Assembly (NCBI GenBank): GCA_029959285.1
Contig: JASCOE010000023.1
Coordinates: 1 to 40,630, forward strand
DNA from: Flavobacteriaceae bacterium PS02337
Lineage (GTDB): Bacteria; Bacteroidota; Bacteroidia; Flavobacteriales; Flavobacteriaceae
DNA: 40,630 nt
Direction of reading: 5' to 3'
Below, in pieces: positions 25,476 through 33,184 of this stretch (the first letter of the stretch is position 1; each line of letters opens with the position of its first letter). Under the pieces are notes generated by a model. The model saw only the letters and a program-made list of their open reading frames with translations. It searched no databases and was not told the DNA's origin. Position numbers and translations under genes: made by a program.

Positions 25476-25509
25476 AAATGGCGTCAATTGTCTTCAATTG
25501 ACGCCATTT
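25476..25509. terminator. Strong perfect hairpin after copA
   Basis: Arms of 15 bases (AAATGGCGTCAATTG and its exact complement) enclose a TCTT loop. An A-run lies on the left side (25471-25478), so on the minus strand the stem is followed by Ts, while the plus side has only a weak T-rich tail. It may end copA transcription or act in both directions. Confidence 0.6.
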
Positions 25510-26022
25510 GGCTTGTTTGTGACAGGAACAGGACAAATTTCAACATTTTTTTTGGATGATTTGAAGAAATTGGCTTATTATATGTAGTTATCTGTCTTCC
25601 AGTGGCTTTGTAAATTTGGTTTAGATGTCCTGTTGGGGATTGAGCGAATAATCAATTGATTTTTTCATTTTTATAAAATGTTATTTAGTAATTGTAATTT
25701 ATGAAATTAAAAATTGACTGTTATTTTTATCCTTACCAAATGGAAATCCTATTTGATCTCATATTTTCATTTTAATAACTGTTATTCTAGATTGTTTGTA
25801 TGTGTATGTGATTCCAATTCAATGAAGAAAAACATTATTGAGTCAAAACTGAAATCTTAATCTAAGAGTATCTAAAATTGGCACCCATTATCATTACTTG
25901 GCGTCATTTGGTTATGTTGGCCTTTGACAAGACTTATTCTTAATAACTACCATTTTTAAGCATAATTTGATTAATTAAATTGAATATTTTTAACTGCGCA
26001 AAAACATTGCGTACTACATAAC

Positions 26023-26030
26023 TACTTTTG
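26023..26030 (+). promoter_or_regulatory. Probable -7 element of the orphan cassette
   Basis: TACTTTTG matches TAnnTTTG perfectly, 49 bases before the ATG at 26080. A TTG at 26007 is closer than the usual -33 spacing, so the upstream element is uncertain. Confidence 0.45.
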
Positions 26031-26079
26031 ATCAATAATTCAGGACAAACAAATTACAGCAACCTATATTTCTCCAATA

Positions 26080-26928
26080 ATGATAACAAAACATTCTTTA
26101 GACGATTTAAAGCGATTCCATAATGAAGCCATGAACTTTTTTGCAGCAGAACTTATGCTGTTAAAAGAAATAGTAACTAAAATTGAAGACGATCGACTAG
26201 GTAAAAGTTCCGTTTTATTAATAAGCTGCGGACAAACAGGAGCTGCTCTTCTTCAGCTGTCAAATCAGATAGACTGTTTCGCAAGTGAATCAGTAATGCT
26301 TGCCCGTGCATTTATGGAAAAAATAACAAATTTTTGTTATGCAGGAATTTGTGATGAAAAAGAGTTTCGGGCATTTGTGTTGCATCCAATTTATAAAAAG
26401 TATCACAGCCTTGGTGCAATGAGAATGGAAGATGATCTAGATCTCATAGCTGAAAATGTTACCAGCAGAAAACAGAAACAGCAAAAGTTTAAAGAAAAGG
26501 CTATTGTACAAGAAGCATTAACTATATTTTCTGAAGAAAATCCTCGTCTAAATTGGACTAAAAAAACACTAAATCAAAGAATTGAGGTTATAAAAAAATG
26601 GGGAAAATTGATGGATGTATTTTTTACTATCAACAAACTAGAATATTATTCTGATGCATCTGAAGTCCTGCATGGTTCGTTGTATGGCTGCACATACAAC
26701 TTAGGTATTTTTGATGATGGTTTTGATAGGAATACAGAAGGAGAACTGGAAAAAAAATTATATAAGGATAATATATGTATGCTGTTGCATTTAGGAATGC
26801 TGGTACATGAATCACTTACTCTTATATCATATTCAAATAATATTGAAAAAGAGTGGGACTACTCATATAAAAATAGAGGACAAGCATTAAATTTATTATT
26901 TCATGTATTAGAAAGAAAGATTAAATAA
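26080..26928 (+). CDS. Hypothetical helical protein (DUF5677-like)
   Basis: A 282-residue, mostly helical cytoplasmic protein with no signal peptide. The segment LQLSNQIDCFASESVMLARA followed by FMEKITNFCYAGICDE resembles DUF5677-type proteins, in which residues of this helix bundle are conserved but whose function is unknown. A later EVLHGS (residues about 195-200) is also typical of such families. It starts a three-gene set with the next two frames (38- and 21-base gaps). Such orphan helical proteins are often found in variable or defence-rich regions, but nothing here proves a defence role. Confidence 0.6.
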   Translation: MITKHSLDDLKRFHNEAMNFFAAELMLLKEIVTKIEDDRLGKSSVLLISCGQTGAALLQLSNQIDCFASESVMLARAFMEKITNFCYAGICDEKEFRAFVLHPIYKKYHSLGAMRMEDDLDLIAENVTSRKQKQQKFKEKAIVQEALTIFSEENPRLNWTKKTLNQRIEVIKKWGKLMDVFFTINKLEYYSDASEVLHGSLYGCTYNLGIFDDGFDRNTEGELEKKLYKDNICMLLHLGMLVHESLTLISYSNNIEKEWDYSYKNRGQALNLLFHVLERKIK

Positions 26929-26966
26929 AATAATCTCAAAAAAGTAAATTAAGTTCCAAAGAAACA

Positions 26967-27698
26967 TTGAATAGAATAATACAGATAGAAAAAATGATAA
27001 ATAATATAGAAGCACAGCGTGAAACTGCAAAATTAGGCCTTCAAACCTTCTTCATGGATGTTGAGAATAATTTTCATGATAGGATTTCAGATGAAGCAAT
27101 TAATATTTTTGAAAAGAAAATTATTGATGCCAGCACTAAAGACCGATCTGAAGAATATGAAAGAGGAGACTATTCTGGTTCAACGATGGAGATTTATTTT
27201 ATGGAACAGGAGCTAAAAGCAATTTCAGAAATGAAAATTCTTTATGCTTATAAACATTTCGAAAATAAATTAAAATTTTTATTAAGTGCTGCTTACGGTG
27301 CCTCGAAATCAAAAATGTTTAAATGGGAATTTGTGTGCGAATTTTTGAGAGAGAAAAATATTGATATTAAAAATATAAATTGCTATTCAGAGATAAATGA
27401 ATTACGCAATTTAAGTAATTGCATTAAACATTCTGATAATATTAAAAATGATTCAAGAATGATGTCGATAAAAGAATTTAAAGAAAAGCCAATTGTTCTT
27501 TACGAAGACCTTTTAGCTTTTTATAAAAGAATTGAAAATGCTCCTTCTGCTTTTATATATTCTTTATCAGATTACATATACAAAGACCTATATGTTTTTG
27601 ATGAAAAAAGAATCGATCAGGAAGCAGAAAAAATTGCTCTTCGGATGACTGAAAGCGAAGCTTCAATTTTAATTGAAAAACTTAAAGAGAAGTATTAA
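26967..27698 (+). CDS. Hypothetical helical protein with LRN-KH motif
   Basis: A 243-residue helical protein of unknown function. The frame begins at a TTG (26967); an ATG at 26994 (residue 10) is the alternative start. Residues around 145-155 read ELRNLSNCIKHSD, a motif seen in several HEPN-like and abortive-infection-type helical families, though the R-to-H spacing is wider than the canonical R-x4-6-H of active HEPN ribonucleases. It ends in a charged coiled segment. Its place between two other orphan genes suggests one small operon. Confidence 0.55.
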   Translation: MNRIIQIEKMINNIEAQRETAKLGLQTFFMDVENNFHDRISDEAINIFEKKIIDASTKDRSEEYERGDYSGSTMEIYFMEQELKAISEMKILYAYKHFENKLKFLLSAAYGASKSKMFKWEFVCEFLREKNIDIKNINCYSEINELRNLSNCIKHSDNIKNDSRMMSIKEFKEKPIVLYEDLLAFYKRIENAPSAFIYSLSDYIYKDLYVFDEKRIDQEAEKIALRMTESEASILIEKLKEKY

Positions 27699-27719
27699 TA
27701 TTATATAAGATTAAAATTT

Positions 27720-28019
27720 ATGAAATACTTTACAGATCCCGATGGAATATTTGAAATAAAAATACCATTAGAATGGCACTATAAAAATGAGGTAGCCGGT
27801 TATGAAAATAAATCTCCTTTCAGTTTTGAATTATTTAAAAATTCTCAAGGCTGTTTTCAAATCAGCTGTTATCACAAGACTGAAAAACAAATAAATCCTA
27901 ACAGAAATAAACCATTTTTTTACCTCAGTAGAACAGCAATCTATAGCAAGATTTTCAAATTATTTTATGAAAAAATCAATCGATTATTTCTTCGTTATTT
28001 AAATTCCCTTGAGCAATAA
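27720..28019 (+). CDS. Small hypothetical protein, possibly truncated
   Basis: A 99-residue frame. The first 60 residues (FTDPDGIFEIKIPLEWHYKN ... SFELFKNSQGCFQISCY) look like a well-formed beta-rich domain of a small protein family of unknown function. After about residue 62 the sequence turns basic and aromatic and looks less natural. From about 27901 a neighbouring frame reads EINHFFTSVEQQSIARFSNY, which is more protein-like, so a frameshift or a truncation in the A- and T-rich stretch there is possible. It is 21 bases after the previous gene and is followed by a terminator. Confidence 0.45.
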   Translation: MKYFTDPDGIFEIKIPLEWHYKNEVAGYENKSPFSFELFKNSQGCFQISCYHKTEKQINPNRNKPFFYLSRTAIYSKIFKLFYEKINRLFLRYLNSLEQ

Positions 28020-28036
28020 TTACAAAAGGTTTATAA

Positions 28037-28058
28037 CCAAGTTGTCTTGGGCTTTTTG
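28037..28058 (+). terminator. Intrinsic terminator of the orphan cassette
   Basis: CCAAG-TTGT-CTTGG forms a 5-bp stem followed by GCTTTTTG, directly after the stop at 28019. Flanking ACAAAA and TTTTTGT can extend the pairing. It fits a terminator for the rightward genes. Confidence 0.6.
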
Positions 28059-28138
28059 TATTTAGTAATAAGTTTCAATTTTAAAGCATTTGCAATCCCT
28101 TTCTAAAACAGAGGGCGATCATTTTATTCGAATAGCGA

Positions 28139-28555
28139 TTACTCTTTTTTTACAGATAACTCTTTTTCATCTCCACCAAGATAGATTGCCAAAACTACAA
28201 GGTCAGTTTTTCCATTATTAGTGCCCTTATGATAAATATTAAAAGATTCTGCAAAGCTTGTGTTTTCTTTATATTCAGTGATGTTATTATCTTCGGTTTG
28301 AACGGTCAATGTTCCTTTGATAATATAAGAGAATACAGGAATGTTATGTTTATGCCAGCCTGTAGTTTCACCTGGAGGAAACGTAATTTTCATCATCGTT
28401 ACATTAGCGTCCTTAACTTCTGGATATGATATTTTCTGCCCCATACTGTTAATGTCGGACTGCATCAATTTCTCGATAATCAATTTGCTGCTGTATTGCG
28501 CTTTAGCGCCAATACAAATCATTATAAATAGGGTAGCAATTATATTTTTTTTCAT
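28139..28555 (-). CDS. Secreted cupin-domain protein
   Basis: A 138-residue protein with a signal peptide ending at GAKAQ and a single cupin barrel. The metal motif is GWHKHNIPVFSYIIKGTLTV, with the two histidines conserved and the usual glutamate replaced, followed by the second cupin motif near NIYHKGTNNG (H). It may bind a metal and act as a dioxygenase, or simply as a binding protein; no substrate can be named. It is separated from the esterase operon by a bidirectional terminator and has its own upstream region. Confidence 0.75.
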   Translation of the reverse strand: MKKNIIATLFIMICIGAKAQYSSKLIIEKLMQSDINSMGQKISYPEVKDANVTMMKITFPPGETTGWHKHNIPVFSYIIKGTLTVQTEDNNITEYKENTSFAESFNIYHKGTNNGKTDLVVLAIYLGGDEKELSVKKE

Positions 28556-28648
28556 GATTTTAATTATTGGTTTAATGTATTTACATTTTTAAAAAGCGAA
28601 ATTCAGCAATTAGGTAGATATGTACCCATAATCTAATTTTATATTTAG

Positions 28649-28666
28649 TCTTAAACTATCTTAAGA
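28649..28666. promoter_or_regulatory. Inverted repeat upstream of the cupin gene
   Basis: TCTTAA and TTAAGA flank a 6-base spacer (ACTATC) about 95 bases upstream of the cupin ATG. It could be an operator, but short A/T-rich inverted repeats are common by chance here. The remainder of 28556-28710 shows nothing clear. Confidence 0.25.
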
Positions 28667-28710
28667 TTAATACTTTGGAATTACTTCTTGTTAGTGGTGT
28701 TCTATCTGAA

Positions 28711-28743
28711 AAAAAATGCCTGTTTAGAACACAGGCATTTTTT
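28711..28743. terminator. Bidirectional terminator
   Basis: A 13-bp stem with AAAAAATGCCTGT on one side and its complement on the other encloses TTAGAAC. Both strands end in a T-run. It lies 24 bases beyond the esterase stop and serves the leftward AraC-to-esterase operon. Confidence 0.85.
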
Positions 28744-28766
28744 TTAATCAGTTATCATATAATATA

Positions 28767-29507
28767 TTAATTGGCTATATTGGTTTTGAACCAAAGATTT
28801 ACATCATCAAACATTTGTTTATTAATGGTATGTCCTTCATCATATTGATGAAAATCGGGTTTAATTCCTTTGGATTGAAGATTAGCAGCCGCATCTGTAG
28901 CGAAAGGAAAATGAAGCACTGTATCCTTTCTTCCATGGGAGATGAATACTTTTAGTTTTTCAAGACGTTTTTCATCTGCAATAAGAGGTTTTACCTCTGG
29001 CAGGAGCCTTCCGCTCATCACAGCAATTCCTTTGATTTTTTCAGGTTCGGTAAGTGCTACACTATAGCTCATAATTCCTCCCTGGCTGAATCCCATTAAA
29101 AAGACTTGTTTCTCATCAAAATCATGTTCTTCTTTCAGGGCTTCAATAAAATCTAAAATAGTGACCCTTGCAGCTTCAGCCTGCTGTTCGTTAATCTGTG
29201 GATGACCGCCGTTAAAGTTTACCTGAAACCATGCAAAACTGTCCGGTCCCAGTGTAAGTGGTCCGCGTGCAGAAATTACTAAAAGGTTGTCAGACAGATT
29301 GCTGGCAAAAGAAAATAAGTTTTTTTCGTTTCCTCCAACACCGTGAAGCATTAAAAGAAGAGGTGGTTTTGATGTTTTTGTTTTTGGCTGTCTTACCAGA
29401 TAATGCAGCGCGGTTTTTTCTTTACTTGAATTCATAATGGTAAAGCTAAAAGTTGAAATTATAATTAGTATGCCAAAGCATATCCATAAATGTTTTTTTA
29501 AAATCAT
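28767..29507 (-). CDS. Alpha/beta hydrolase (carboxylesterase/phospholipase type)
   Basis: A 246-residue alpha/beta hydrolase with an N-terminal membrane or signal segment (about 5-25). The oxyanion motif is HGVGGNEKN (55-63), the nucleophile S141 in GFSQGG, the acid D195 (HGRKDTV) and the histidine H226 (DEGHT), matching the abhydrolase_2 carboxylesterase family. The start codon overlaps the dioxygenase stop by four bases (ATGA), so the two are translated together and may act in one pathway. Substrate unknown. Confidence 0.88.
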   Translation of the reverse strand: MILKKHLWICFGILIIISTFSFTIMNSSKEKTALHYLVRQPKTKTSKPPLLLMLHGVGGNEKNLFSFASNLSDNLLVISARGPLTLGPDSFAWFQVNFNGGHPQINEQQAEAARVTILDFIEALKEEHDFDEKQVFLMGFSQGGIMSYSVALTEPEKIKGIAVMSGRLLPEVKPLIADEKRLEKLKVFISHGRKDTVLHFPFATDAAANLQSKGIKPDFHQYDEGHTINKQMFDDVNLWFKTNIAN

Positions 29508-30394
29508 GCTTTGTCAATTTTTATGGACAGCATGTTGAGCGATCCGGCTACTAAAGCATCATTAAATACAGTAGCTTTTTCGTCTTTTTCCTTAAGTGCC
29601 AAAGTATAGAGCATGGGAATGTAGTGTTCAGGAGTAGGCACTGCAAGCTCGAATTCCCGGCCCTGTTTGTCAAAATTAATAAGGGACTGATGATCATCTT
29701 CCAAAATCATCTTTTTCATTTTTTCATTGGCAGTATGAGCCCAGTCAAAAGCGTATTCAGGAACCATCATTTTGTCCCATGCCGCAAGCCTAAGATTATG
29801 CACGGTGTTTCCGCTGCCCACAATAAGCACTCCCTTACGTCGTAAGGCTGCAAGCTCTTTTCCTAATTCGTAATGATACGAAGCGGGCTTAGTATAATCT
29901 ATACTCATTTCTACTATAGGAATATCTGCATTGGGATAAAGAAATTTTATCACCGACCAGCATCCATGATCAAGTCCCCAGTCATTGCTAAGTCCAACCG
30001 GTATAGAAGTAATAAGTTTTTGGGTTTCAAGTGCAAGTTCCGGACTTCCAGGCGCAGGATATTGAAGGTCAAATAGAGCCTGCGGAAAGCCGCCGAAATC
30101 ATGGATAGTTTCCGGTTTTTGCATTGCAGTAACAAATGTACCTTTAGTTTCCCAATGGGCAGAGATACAAAGTATGGCTCTGGGTTTTGGAAGTGTTTTG
30201 GCTATCTGCTCAAATCCCTGAGTGAAATTATTATCTGCCAAGGCATTCATCGGATTGCCATGTCCTAGAAAAAGCACAGGCATACGCTCTGTTGCCGCAA
30301 AAGCATCAGCTGCAGTTTTAAGGGAGCTGAGCTGCATGGCTGCAGCTCCCAATGGTAAAATGGCCATAGTTTTAAGAAAATCTTTTCTATCCAT
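29504..30394 (-). CDS. LigB-family extradiol dioxygenase (DODA/YgiD-like) with signal-like N-terminus
   Basis: A 296-residue class III extradiol dioxygenase related to 4,5-DOPA dioxygenase (YgiD). Likely metal ligands are H45 (FLGHGNP), H80 (CISAHW) and H199 (GSGNTVHN), and other family signatures are IHDFGGFP (H98) and PTPEHYIPML near the C-terminus. Unlike cytoplasmic YgiD it begins with MDRKDFLKTM and a hydrophobic stretch, which suggests Tat-type export. It is 12 bases after the SnoaL-like gene and coupled to the esterase. A ring-opening step on a catechol-like compound is the family activity; the real substrate is unknown. Confidence 0.88.
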   Translation of the reverse strand: MDRKDFLKTMAILPLGAAAMQLSSLKTAADAFAATERMPVLFLGHGNPMNALADNNFTQGFEQIAKTLPKPRAILCISAHWETKGTFVTAMQKPETIHDFGGFPQALFDLQYPAPGSPELALETQKLITSIPVGLSNDWGLDHGCWSVIKFLYPNADIPIVEMSIDYTKPASYHYELGKELAALRRKGVLIVGSGNTVHNLRLAAWDKMMVPEYAFDWAHTANEKMKKMILEDDHQSLINFDKQGREFELAVPTPEHYIPMLYTLALKEKDEKATVFNDALVAGSLNMLSIKIDKA

Positions 30395-30406
30395 CTTTTT
30401 GTTTTT

Positions 30407-30967
30407 TTATTTACCTAATATCTGGTTCATGTAAGACTGGTTATCCCAGAATAAGTATTCTTCGGTCATTGTTCCATTCTCCCAAACTCCAATAGTTGCC
30501 ATTGGCAGTTTGAACTTTTTACCGGTTGGCTGTATAAAAGTACCATCTCCTGTGGGCATAGGCTGCGTAAAAGTCCCTTCCATATAACCCATTACAGCAG
30601 TAAGATTACCGGAACCAATTTTAAAAGGATGCTCTTTAATACGGGTGTCGGGAGCATACACAAACATTGCATCAAGAGTTTTGATATGCTGCTCCAGACC
30701 TACCTCAGTATGACCGTCAGGAAAATGTACTTTAATGTTTTTTGCATGGCTTTCATGTAGACGTGACCAGTCGCGATTACTAAAAACGGTGTAATCTAAA
30801 GTGTCGAAAGTTTCCAGATTTTTTGCTATCTGTGCATTAGCAGCAGCAAGTTCTTTAATCTGTTTTACCATATCTGCTTTATCTTCTTTTTTCTGAGCAG
30901 TTACTGTAGTGCTTAAGGCGAAAACAAGAAACGCTGCGGTTACTTGTCCTAAAATTGAATTTTTCAT
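30407..30967 (-). CDS. Secreted SnoaL/NTF2-like protein
   Basis: From the ATG at 30967 the protein has 186 residues, a signal peptide ending at TVTAQ, and a cone-shaped SnoaL/NTF2-like domain (about 60-185, with WSRLHESHAKNIKVHFPDG). An ATG three codons upstream (30976) is possible but adds only MIL before a typical signal start. Such domains act as ester cyclases, isomerases or binding modules. The position before a dioxygenase and esterase suggests a shared small-molecule pathway. Function unknown. Confidence 0.78.
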   Translation of the reverse strand: MKNSILGQVTAAFLVFALSTTVTAQKKEDKADMVKQIKELAAANAQIAKNLETFDTLDYTVFSNRDWSRLHESHAKNIKVHFPDGHTEVGLEQHIKTLDAMFVYAPDTRIKEHPFKIGSGNLTAVMGYMEGTFTQPMPTGDGTFIQPTGKKFKLPMATIGVWENGTMTEEYLFWDNQSYMNQILGK

Positions 30968-31047
30968 AAGTATCATTTTTTATTGATACAAAGTTGCGGC
31001 TATATGCCAGGGCAGGGGTAACGCTTTTCGGAAGAATGGTTGTGTTT

Positions 31048-31878
31048 TTAGGAAAGCAGTTTTTGCATTTCTTCTCTAAACTCAGTCGGAGTAATGCCTG
31101 CTTTGCGTTTAAAGGCATGGGTAAAATAGGTTTTTTCATTAAATCCGAGCTCATCGCCGATTTCCGCAATATTTAAATCAGTAGTCATCAGCAGGTTTTT
31201 TGCTTCTGTCAATTTTCTTGTTTCGATAATTTCAGAAAGGCTTTGCTGCAGTACATTTTGACAGATTAAATTTAAATTTCTTGCGGTCATGAAAAGTTTG
31301 TCGGCATAAAAATTTACATCTTTGGATTCTTTATAATACTCTTCCAAAAGCCTTAGGAAGTTTTTAAAAGTGGTGGCTTGTATTTTTTTTGACTCGTCAT
31401 TGTTGAGATTAAGTTTGCGGCGCTCAGACTCAATTATGGTAAAAAGCGCACTTAGCAGCTGCCGTATCACAGCCAGATCAGAAGCTTCCTGATTATATTC
31501 CTCATAAATCAGTCTGCACATCATGTCTAATCTTTCAAAGCAGGCATTACTCTGCATATTAATGTTGGCTTTTTCATGAAAGGAAGCATAAAGGCTGAAG
31601 ATCGTTTCTGCTATAAATTCACTTTTAAACCTTAGTACCCACATGTCGTTCTGACCTTTCTTAATAAGGGGCTTTACGCGATGTATTTTTCCCCTTGTGA
31701 CAAAGCTGATAAATGGAGCATCAATTAATTGGGATTTGAAATCAATAAAATGTTCAAGCTGTCCTTCTCCGCCTATGATCAATTCTTCAAAATCATGAGC
31801 GTGGGGTTCGTTTAAAGTCTGCATAATCTTTTCAGATTCTGCTGCTGTAATTCGAAATATTTTAAAGATTTCTGTCAT
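31048..31878 (-). CDS. AraC-family regulator with cupin-like sensor
   Basis: A 276-residue regulator. The N-terminal half has a cupin-like ligand domain (NEPHAHDFEELIIGGEG), and the C-terminal 100 residues carry the two helix-turn-helices, ending NIAEIGDELGFNEKTYFTHA and FKRKAGITPTEFR. It is upstream of and in line with the SnoaL, dioxygenase and esterase genes (80 bases to the SnoaL start), so it probably controls them. Its start is only three bases from the first possible codon of the broken TetR gene on the other strand, leaving no room for a normal promoter there. Confidence 0.9.
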   Translation of the reverse strand: MTEIFKIFRITAAESEKIMQTLNEPHAHDFEELIIGGEGQLEHFIDFKSQLIDAPFISFVTRGKIHRVKPLIKKGQNDMWVLRFKSEFIAETIFSLYASFHEKANINMQSNACFERLDMMCRLIYEEYNQEASDLAVIRQLLSALFTIIESERRKLNLNNDESKKIQATTFKNFLRLLEEYYKESKDVNFYADKLFMTARNLNLICQNVLQQSLSEIIETRKLTEAKNLLMTTDLNIAEIGDELGFNEKTYFTHAFKRKAGITPTEFREEMQKLLS

Positions 31879-31881
31879 TCA

Positions 31882-32464
31882 ATGATTTTTAAAGGTAACT
31901 GCCGAATCTTTATTCTCAGATAGAGGTTACAGCGATACCTCCATTAGGGACATAGCAAAGGCAGCAGGTGTGAACCTGGCTTTGGTCAACTATCATTTTG
32001 GCTCGAAGGAGAATTTGTATCTTACTATTTTTAAGAGAAGGTTTTCAACCTATGAACTGGCACTCACAAAAATGGACAACAGCAAACCTGCAGATAAAAA
32101 ATTAGATGCTTTCCTCGAAATTTATGGCAGCTATATTGACAGCCATCGCAGCTTACATCGCCTGCTTAGCCGGGAGATAAACCTTTTACATCACGATTCG
32201 ATTAAAGAAGTAATTACGCAGGCTACCCGCAAAAACTATGAACTGATTAAAAATATAATCCTTGAGGGTATGGCAGAGGGTCTTTTTAAAACGGTAAATG
32301 TCGATGTTGTAACACTCAATATAATAGCCTTTGTACCCAGGATTTTTTCGGGAACCCCATTTATCACGGATCTGCTTGACTGGCAGGAATCAGAACTCCG
32401 CGATAAACAAACAGTATATACAGAATTAAAGGACTATTTTTATACTATTCTGCGCAAAGGATAA
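31882..32464 (+). pseudogene. TetR-family regulator, 5' end damaged
   Basis: From about 31895 one frame reads TAESLFSDRGYSDTSIRDIA then KAAGVNLALVNYHFGSKENL, a complete TetR helix-turn-helix, and continues to a stop at 32464 with a helical ligand domain. It has no in-frame start: the frame meets a TGA just upstream. Removing one T from the T-run at 31886-31890 would join it to the ATG at 31882 (MILKVTAESLF). The usual residues before that are also missing and the AraC gene begins three bases away. So the gene looks truncated and frameshifted. A GTG at 31970 starts inside the DNA-binding motif and would not give a working repressor. Confidence 0.75.
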
Positions 32465-33184
32465 TTATGAAAACTTTTGTGCGGCCTTTTTATCAGTCAG
32501 TATCAAAAGTTTTCCATCTAGAGGTTTAATTAACTGCATTGGATATTTCCGGGGATTATATTCTCCGTGTAAAACCTCGTACAGTGCCTGTGATTTACTC
32601 TCCCCGAAAGTGAGTACCACAATCTCTCTTGCTTTATTAATTAAATGAGCTGTCAGGGTAATACGATCCATATTTTGAGATTTTAGGTAATAGGCCGATA
32701 CCCATTTCGTATTTTCTTTCAAAACCTCCTGATCTGGAAAAAGTGAAGCCGTATGTCCGTCGTCTCCCATTCCTAAAAATATAAAATCAAATTTTCCGTC
32801 CTCTCCCAAAACATTTCTAATGGATTGTTCGTATTGAAAGGCATAATCTTCAGCTGTCACACCAGAGCTGTACATTGGAAATACATTTGCTTTGGGTATG
32901 CTTACATGATTTAAAAGGTAATCAGAAGACATTTTTGCGTTGCTCATCTCATTATCCAGCGGCACCCATCGCTCGTCACCCCAAAATACAAAGACCTTAT
33001 TCCAGTCTATTTTTTCCTTGTAGGATGCTGTCGCCAAAAGTTTGTAAATGGCTGCAGGAGATGTGCCGCCTGTAAGGGCAGTTACAAATCGGCCGCGCTG
33101 CTGTATTGCATTTTGTGCCGCAGCGATAAAAATTTCAGCTGCAGGTATCGTCATCTCTTCCTTATTGTTAAAAATACTGATCAT
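32465..33184 (-). CDS. pgl: 6-phosphogluconolactonase
   Basis: Pgl hydrolyses 6-phosphogluconolactone to 6-phosphogluconate. The 239-residue protein shows the DevB-type motifs TGGTSP (38-43), FWGDERWVP (67-75) and LGMGDDGHTASLFP (137-150). It overlaps the zwf stop by 17 bases and is the last gene of the hxlB-hxlA-gnd-zwf-pgl run. Its stop codon abuts the stop of the broken TetR gene with no bases between. Confidence 0.96.
   Translation of the reverse strand: MISIFNNKEEMTIPAAEIFIAAAQNAIQQRGRFVTALTGGTSPAAIYKLLATASYKEKIDWNKVFVFWGDERWVPLDNEMSNAKMSSDYLLNHVSIPKANVFPMYSSGVTAEDYAFQYEQSIRNVLGEDGKFDFIFLGMGDDGHTASLFPDQEVLKENTKWVSAYYLKSQNMDRITLTAHLINKAREIVVLTFGESKSQALYEVLHGEYNPRKYPMQLIKPLDGKLLILTDKKAAQKFS

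Larger units (their letters stand above)
25290..26079. other. Gene-poor junction after copA
   Basis: This 790-base stretch has only tiny frames (for example 22 codons from an ATG at 25382) with no recognisable product. It contains the strong hairpin at 25476-25509 and a probable promoter at 26023-26030. Base composition returns from the less AT-rich copA block to the AT-rich background, so this may be the edge of an acquired segment. I saw no att-like direct repeat. Confidence 0.6.

Noticed and set aside
31970-32464. Functional TetR gene starting at GTG 31970
   Set aside because: That start falls inside the helix-turn-helix, so the protein could not bind DNA; the upstream frame clearly continues the domain.
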